Origin: Chloroflexota bacterium
Lineage (GTDB): Bacteria; Chloroflexota; Dehalococcoidia; Dehalococcoidales; WRFJ01
Reading direction: 5' to 3'
Assembly: GCA_009778865.1 (NCBI GenBank)
Contig: WRFJ01000006.1
Span: 1 to 15,600, forward strand
Length of the DNA: 15,600 nt
Of the stretch, positions 13,744 to 15,600 are shown one piece after another. Numbering within the stretch: the stretch's first letter is position 1; each line of letters starts with the position of its first letter. A program made the translations under genes and the position numbers. The notes under the pieces were generated by a model that saw only the letters and a list, made by a program, of their open reading frames with translations, ran no database searches and was not told the origin of the DNA.

Positions 13744-14790
13744 CTATTTTTGCGGATAATAAATATGATTTTGGTCGAAAGAGACACCTTGATATTCGGT
13801 ATACCATTTTTGGGCAATATCATTGGCGTTTAAATGACTAAATAGATCAGGATATAAAATCTCAGTTAGCATAACTATGGCGTATAATTTGCCGAAGCTT
13901 TTAGCTGCCCAATAATTTAAAACAAAAACATTACTGTTTTTAATGGCGCTCATATTATTCCAGCCACTTCTTTTCATGAGCTCATTGTATAAATACCGCA
14001 TATCGGCAATGTCGGGAGTCATACTGCCGTTATAGTAATGCCAAATAAAGTCGGGGTTTTTTTGTACGGTGGCTTCAGTGGCGGTGATAGTACCGCTTGC
14101 TATATCGCCGTAGATATTAATACCGCCGGCCAGCTCTATAACTTCGTGCCAGCCGCTAAGATTGCCCACGCTAGTTTGGCTGGCACCTTCGTAATAAACT
14201 GTTTTGCGGTCGGATTGTGGGATGGAATTTATGTATAAAGAAATAGTATTTAAAATGTCGGTATAATAATCGGCCAACTCTTTAGCTTTAGCAGTTTGGC
14301 CAGTCACTAAGCCTATCAGGTTGACATCACTGGCATAGCTTAGAGGTTTATAACAGTTAATGACAGCCACTTTAAAACCCGCATTTTCCAATGTCTCTAC
14401 TGTTTTGGTATAACCTATATCGCTGGTTATTACCAATTCTGCGCCTTGCATGCGCATAGTTTCCAGATTGTTAGTATTTATATCATTATACATACCTACT
14501 GCTGGTAAGTTTACCAAAGAACCCCAATAGGAAGCACCCTCGTCTTTCATGTAATTGCATATAGCCACCAATTTATTTGCCGCTCCTAAGGCGCGTATGA
14601 CTTCAGCAGAGTAGTGGTCAAGCACGGCGATTTTTTCGGGCAATTTACCTAAAGTTACTGTACGGCCTGCTGAGTCAGTAAAAGTTATGGGATCGTCATA
14701 ATTAGGTTTATCTTTACCGCAGGCAACTATTGGCAAAGCTAAAAGCACTGTCAGTATAGCAGCTATAAATATTTTATAAAATTTACACAT
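13744..14790 (-). CDS. ABC importer substrate-binding lipoprotein (iron-siderophore/cobalamin type)
   Basis: A 348-residue extracytoplasmic binding protein of the Peripla_BP_2 (TroA-like) fold. The signal peptide MCKFYKIFIAAILTVLLALP ends in the lipobox IVAC, with Cys24 as the lipidated residue, giving membrane attachment. The mature start has ITFTDSAGRTVTLGKLPEKIAVLD, the standard opening of iron/B12 binding proteins (inner part shown). The segment AELVITSDIGYTKTVETLEN (about 117-136) and the C-terminal SNVFVLNYWAAKSFGKLYA are in family order. I prefer the ATG at 14790 because the signal peptide then has normal length; a TTG at 14817 would add nine residues. Its operon with permease and ATPase is led by a strong promoter with a palindromic operator. 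The ligand cannot be named. Confidence 0.93.
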   Translation of the reverse strand: MCKFYKIFIAAILTVLLALPIVACGKDKPNYDDPITFTDSAGRTVTLGKLPEKIAVLDHYSAEVIRALGAANKLVAICNYMKDEGASYWGSLVNLPAVGMYNDINTNNLETMRMQGAELVITSDIGYTKTVETLENAGFKVAVINCYKPLSYASDVNLIGLVTGQTAKAKELADYYTDILNTISLYINSIPQSDRKTVYYEGASQTSVGNLSGWHEVIELAGGINIYGDIASGTITATEATVQKNPDFIWHYYNGSMTPDIADMRYLYNELMKRSGWNNMSAIKNSNVFVLNYWAAKSFGKLYAIVMLTEILYPDLFSHLNANDIAQKWYTEYQGVSFDQNHIYYPQK

Positions 14791-14826
14791 CAATTTGATC
14801 TTTAAGTATTTATACAATTAGTTGTT

Positions 14827-14844
14827 ATTGCAATTAATTGCAAT
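14827..14844. promoter_or_regulatory. 18-bp perfect palindrome, probable operator
   Basis: ATTGCAATTAATTGCAAT, a perfect dyad. On the minus strand it begins inside the -10 element and covers the expected transcription start of the importer operon, the usual location for a repressor site. The binding regulator is not identifiable. Confidence 0.6.
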
Positions 14845-14872
14845 TATATAGTTTTGTCTTAAATAATGTCAA
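14843..14872 (-). promoter_or_regulatory. Promoter of the iron/cobalamin-type importer operon
   Basis: Minus strand: perfect TTGACA (14872-14867), 18-base spacer, perfect TATAAT (14848-14843). TATATA at 14850-14845 gives an alternative with 16 bases. Expected start near 14836, leader about 46 bases. Confidence 0.75.
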
Positions 14873-14931
14873 AACATATTTAGCTGTAATTAAAGATAGT
14901 AAAAAAACTTCTTCGGTGGCATAATAAGTTT

Positions 14932-15507
14932 ATGACAGATATTATTTTGGCTTCAGCATCACAAGGACGTGCTATGATTATGGCGCAGATAAGTCTGCCT
15001 TTTAGCACTTATGCTGTAAATATAGACGAGAGTAGACTTTATAACGAAAAGCCGCAGGATATGGTGTTGCGATTATCTATTCTTAAAGCTAGAACTGCTC
15101 TAAAACTTTTCCCGCAGGCTATTTGCATAGGTGCCGATACTATAGCTGTGTTTAGTAGCCAGATTTTTGGTAAGCCGCACGATGCTTGGGAAGCTAAACA
15201 AATGATAAGTGCTTTAAGCGGTCAAAGTCATATTGTGTTAACTGGACTTTGTGTTATAGACGGCGCAAACGACAGGCAAGAGGTTGCTTTTGAACAAAGC
15301 AAGGTTACCTTCAGAAGACTGAATTCTAACGAAATAGATATTTATGTGGCTAGCGGGCGATGGCAGGGCAAAGCCGGTGGTTATGCTGTACAAGATGACG
15401 ATAGTTTTATAAAAAATATACAGGGCAGCCGCAGTAATGTTATAGGGCTGCCTTTTGAGCTTTTAAAAGAAAAATTAAAAAATTTGATAGTGTTCACTGA
15501 TATATAG
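14932..15507 (+). CDS. maf: Maf-family nucleotide pyrophosphatase
   Basis: A 191-residue enzyme of the Maf/YhdE family, which hydrolyses non-canonical or pyrimidine nucleoside triphosphates (dTTP, UTP and modified forms) to monophosphate and pyrophosphate. ILASASQGR (5-13) is the N-terminal substrate loop, although the usual S-P-R-R reads S-Q-G-R, keeping Arg13. GADTI (68-71) carries the catalytic Asp69. Y138-x3-SGRWQGKAGGYAVQ holds the conserved Lys and Gln that favour a YhdE-like pyrimidine specificity. GSRSNVIGLP (165-174) ends the core. The ribosome site is weak (GGTGG about 13 bases upstream). It is divergent from the importer operon across 141 bases. Confidence 0.94.
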   Translation: MTDIILASASQGRAMIMAQISLPFSTYAVNIDESRLYNEKPQDMVLRLSILKARTALKLFPQAICIGADTIAVFSSQIFGKPHDAWEAKQMISALSGQSHIVLTGLCVIDGANDRQEVAFEQSKVTFRRLNSNEIDIYVASGRWQGKAGGYAVQDDDSFIKNIQGSRSNVIGLPFELLKEKLKNLIVFTDI

Positions 15508-15530
15508 CGAGAGCAGTCTGTTGAAATCTC

Positions 15531-15600
15531 TTAAAGGTAGCCGGTGTTGTTAAAGCCTGCCAAAGCTTCAAGGAAAGGTCTACCATTGACTCTTTTTGCA
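15531..15600 (-). CDS. C-terminal end of a further minus-strand gene (partial)
   Basis: An open minus-strand frame enters from the right edge and stops at a TAA (15533-15531), giving 22 residues that end in NGRPFLEALAGFNNTGYL. The composition looks like protein, and the gap of 23 bases to the convergent maf is normal for this dense region. Too short to assign. Confidence 0.4.
   Translation of the reverse strand, partial: AKRVNGRPFLEALAGFNNTGYL

Noticed and set aside
14791..14817. TTG start for the binding lipoprotein
   Set aside because: It has no ribosome site and would lengthen the signal peptide beyond the normal size; ATG at 14790 fits better.

Overview
The window is an AT-rich, densely coded bacterial chromosome segment. 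Purine-rich Shine-Dalgarno sites, an occasional TTG start, a lipoprotein-type binding protein and a MutM/Maf/MscL/HtrA housekeeping set suggest a low-GC Firmicutes-like bacterium (clostridial or related). I cannot name the species, and the assignment is inference. No phage, insertion sequence, CRISPR array or rRNA is visible, and no gap between genes reaches 300 bases.

Left part, plus strand: the 3' half of polA (cut by the window edge), a PAP2-family lipid phosphatase and mutM lie in overlapping order and probably form one operon. A stand-alone 38-residue lysine-rich gene follows, with its own promoter, ribosome site and terminator. The terminator is shared with the convergent trpS, whose product carries a four-cysteine iron-sulfur motif.

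Middle part: a minus-strand run holds a small membrane protein, a GNAT acetyltransferase, the mechanosensitive channel MscL and a lone nucleotidyltransferase-fold protein. Divergent from these, on the plus strand, is an M29-type metalloaminopeptidase broken by a single -1 frameshift, followed by a DUF3885-like gene. Next, on the minus strand, are a membrane-anchored PDZ-less HtrA protease and a rhomboid protease, then a MacB/FtsX-type ABC transporter pair. A perfect 40-bp palindrome separates the rhomboid gene from the ABC pair.

Right part: a tRNA-Val(CAC) gene on the plus strand, then a three-gene iron/cobalamin-type ABC importer (binding lipoprotein, FecCD permease, ATPase) on the minus strand. 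Its strong promoter is overlapped by an 18-bp perfect palindrome that looks like a repressor operator. Divergent from it is maf, and the window ends in what looks like the tail of another minus-strand gene.

The content is mostly housekeeping and envelope functions: DNA repair and replication, membrane lipid recycling, osmotic protection, envelope proteolysis and metal or cofactor uptake. I see no convincing new multi-gene system. The best leads are the orphan 38-residue gene, the palindromic operator, the iron-sulfur TrpRS, the Glu-to-Asp change in the PolA active-site motif, the helically phased repeats before htrA and the frameshifted aminopeptidase.
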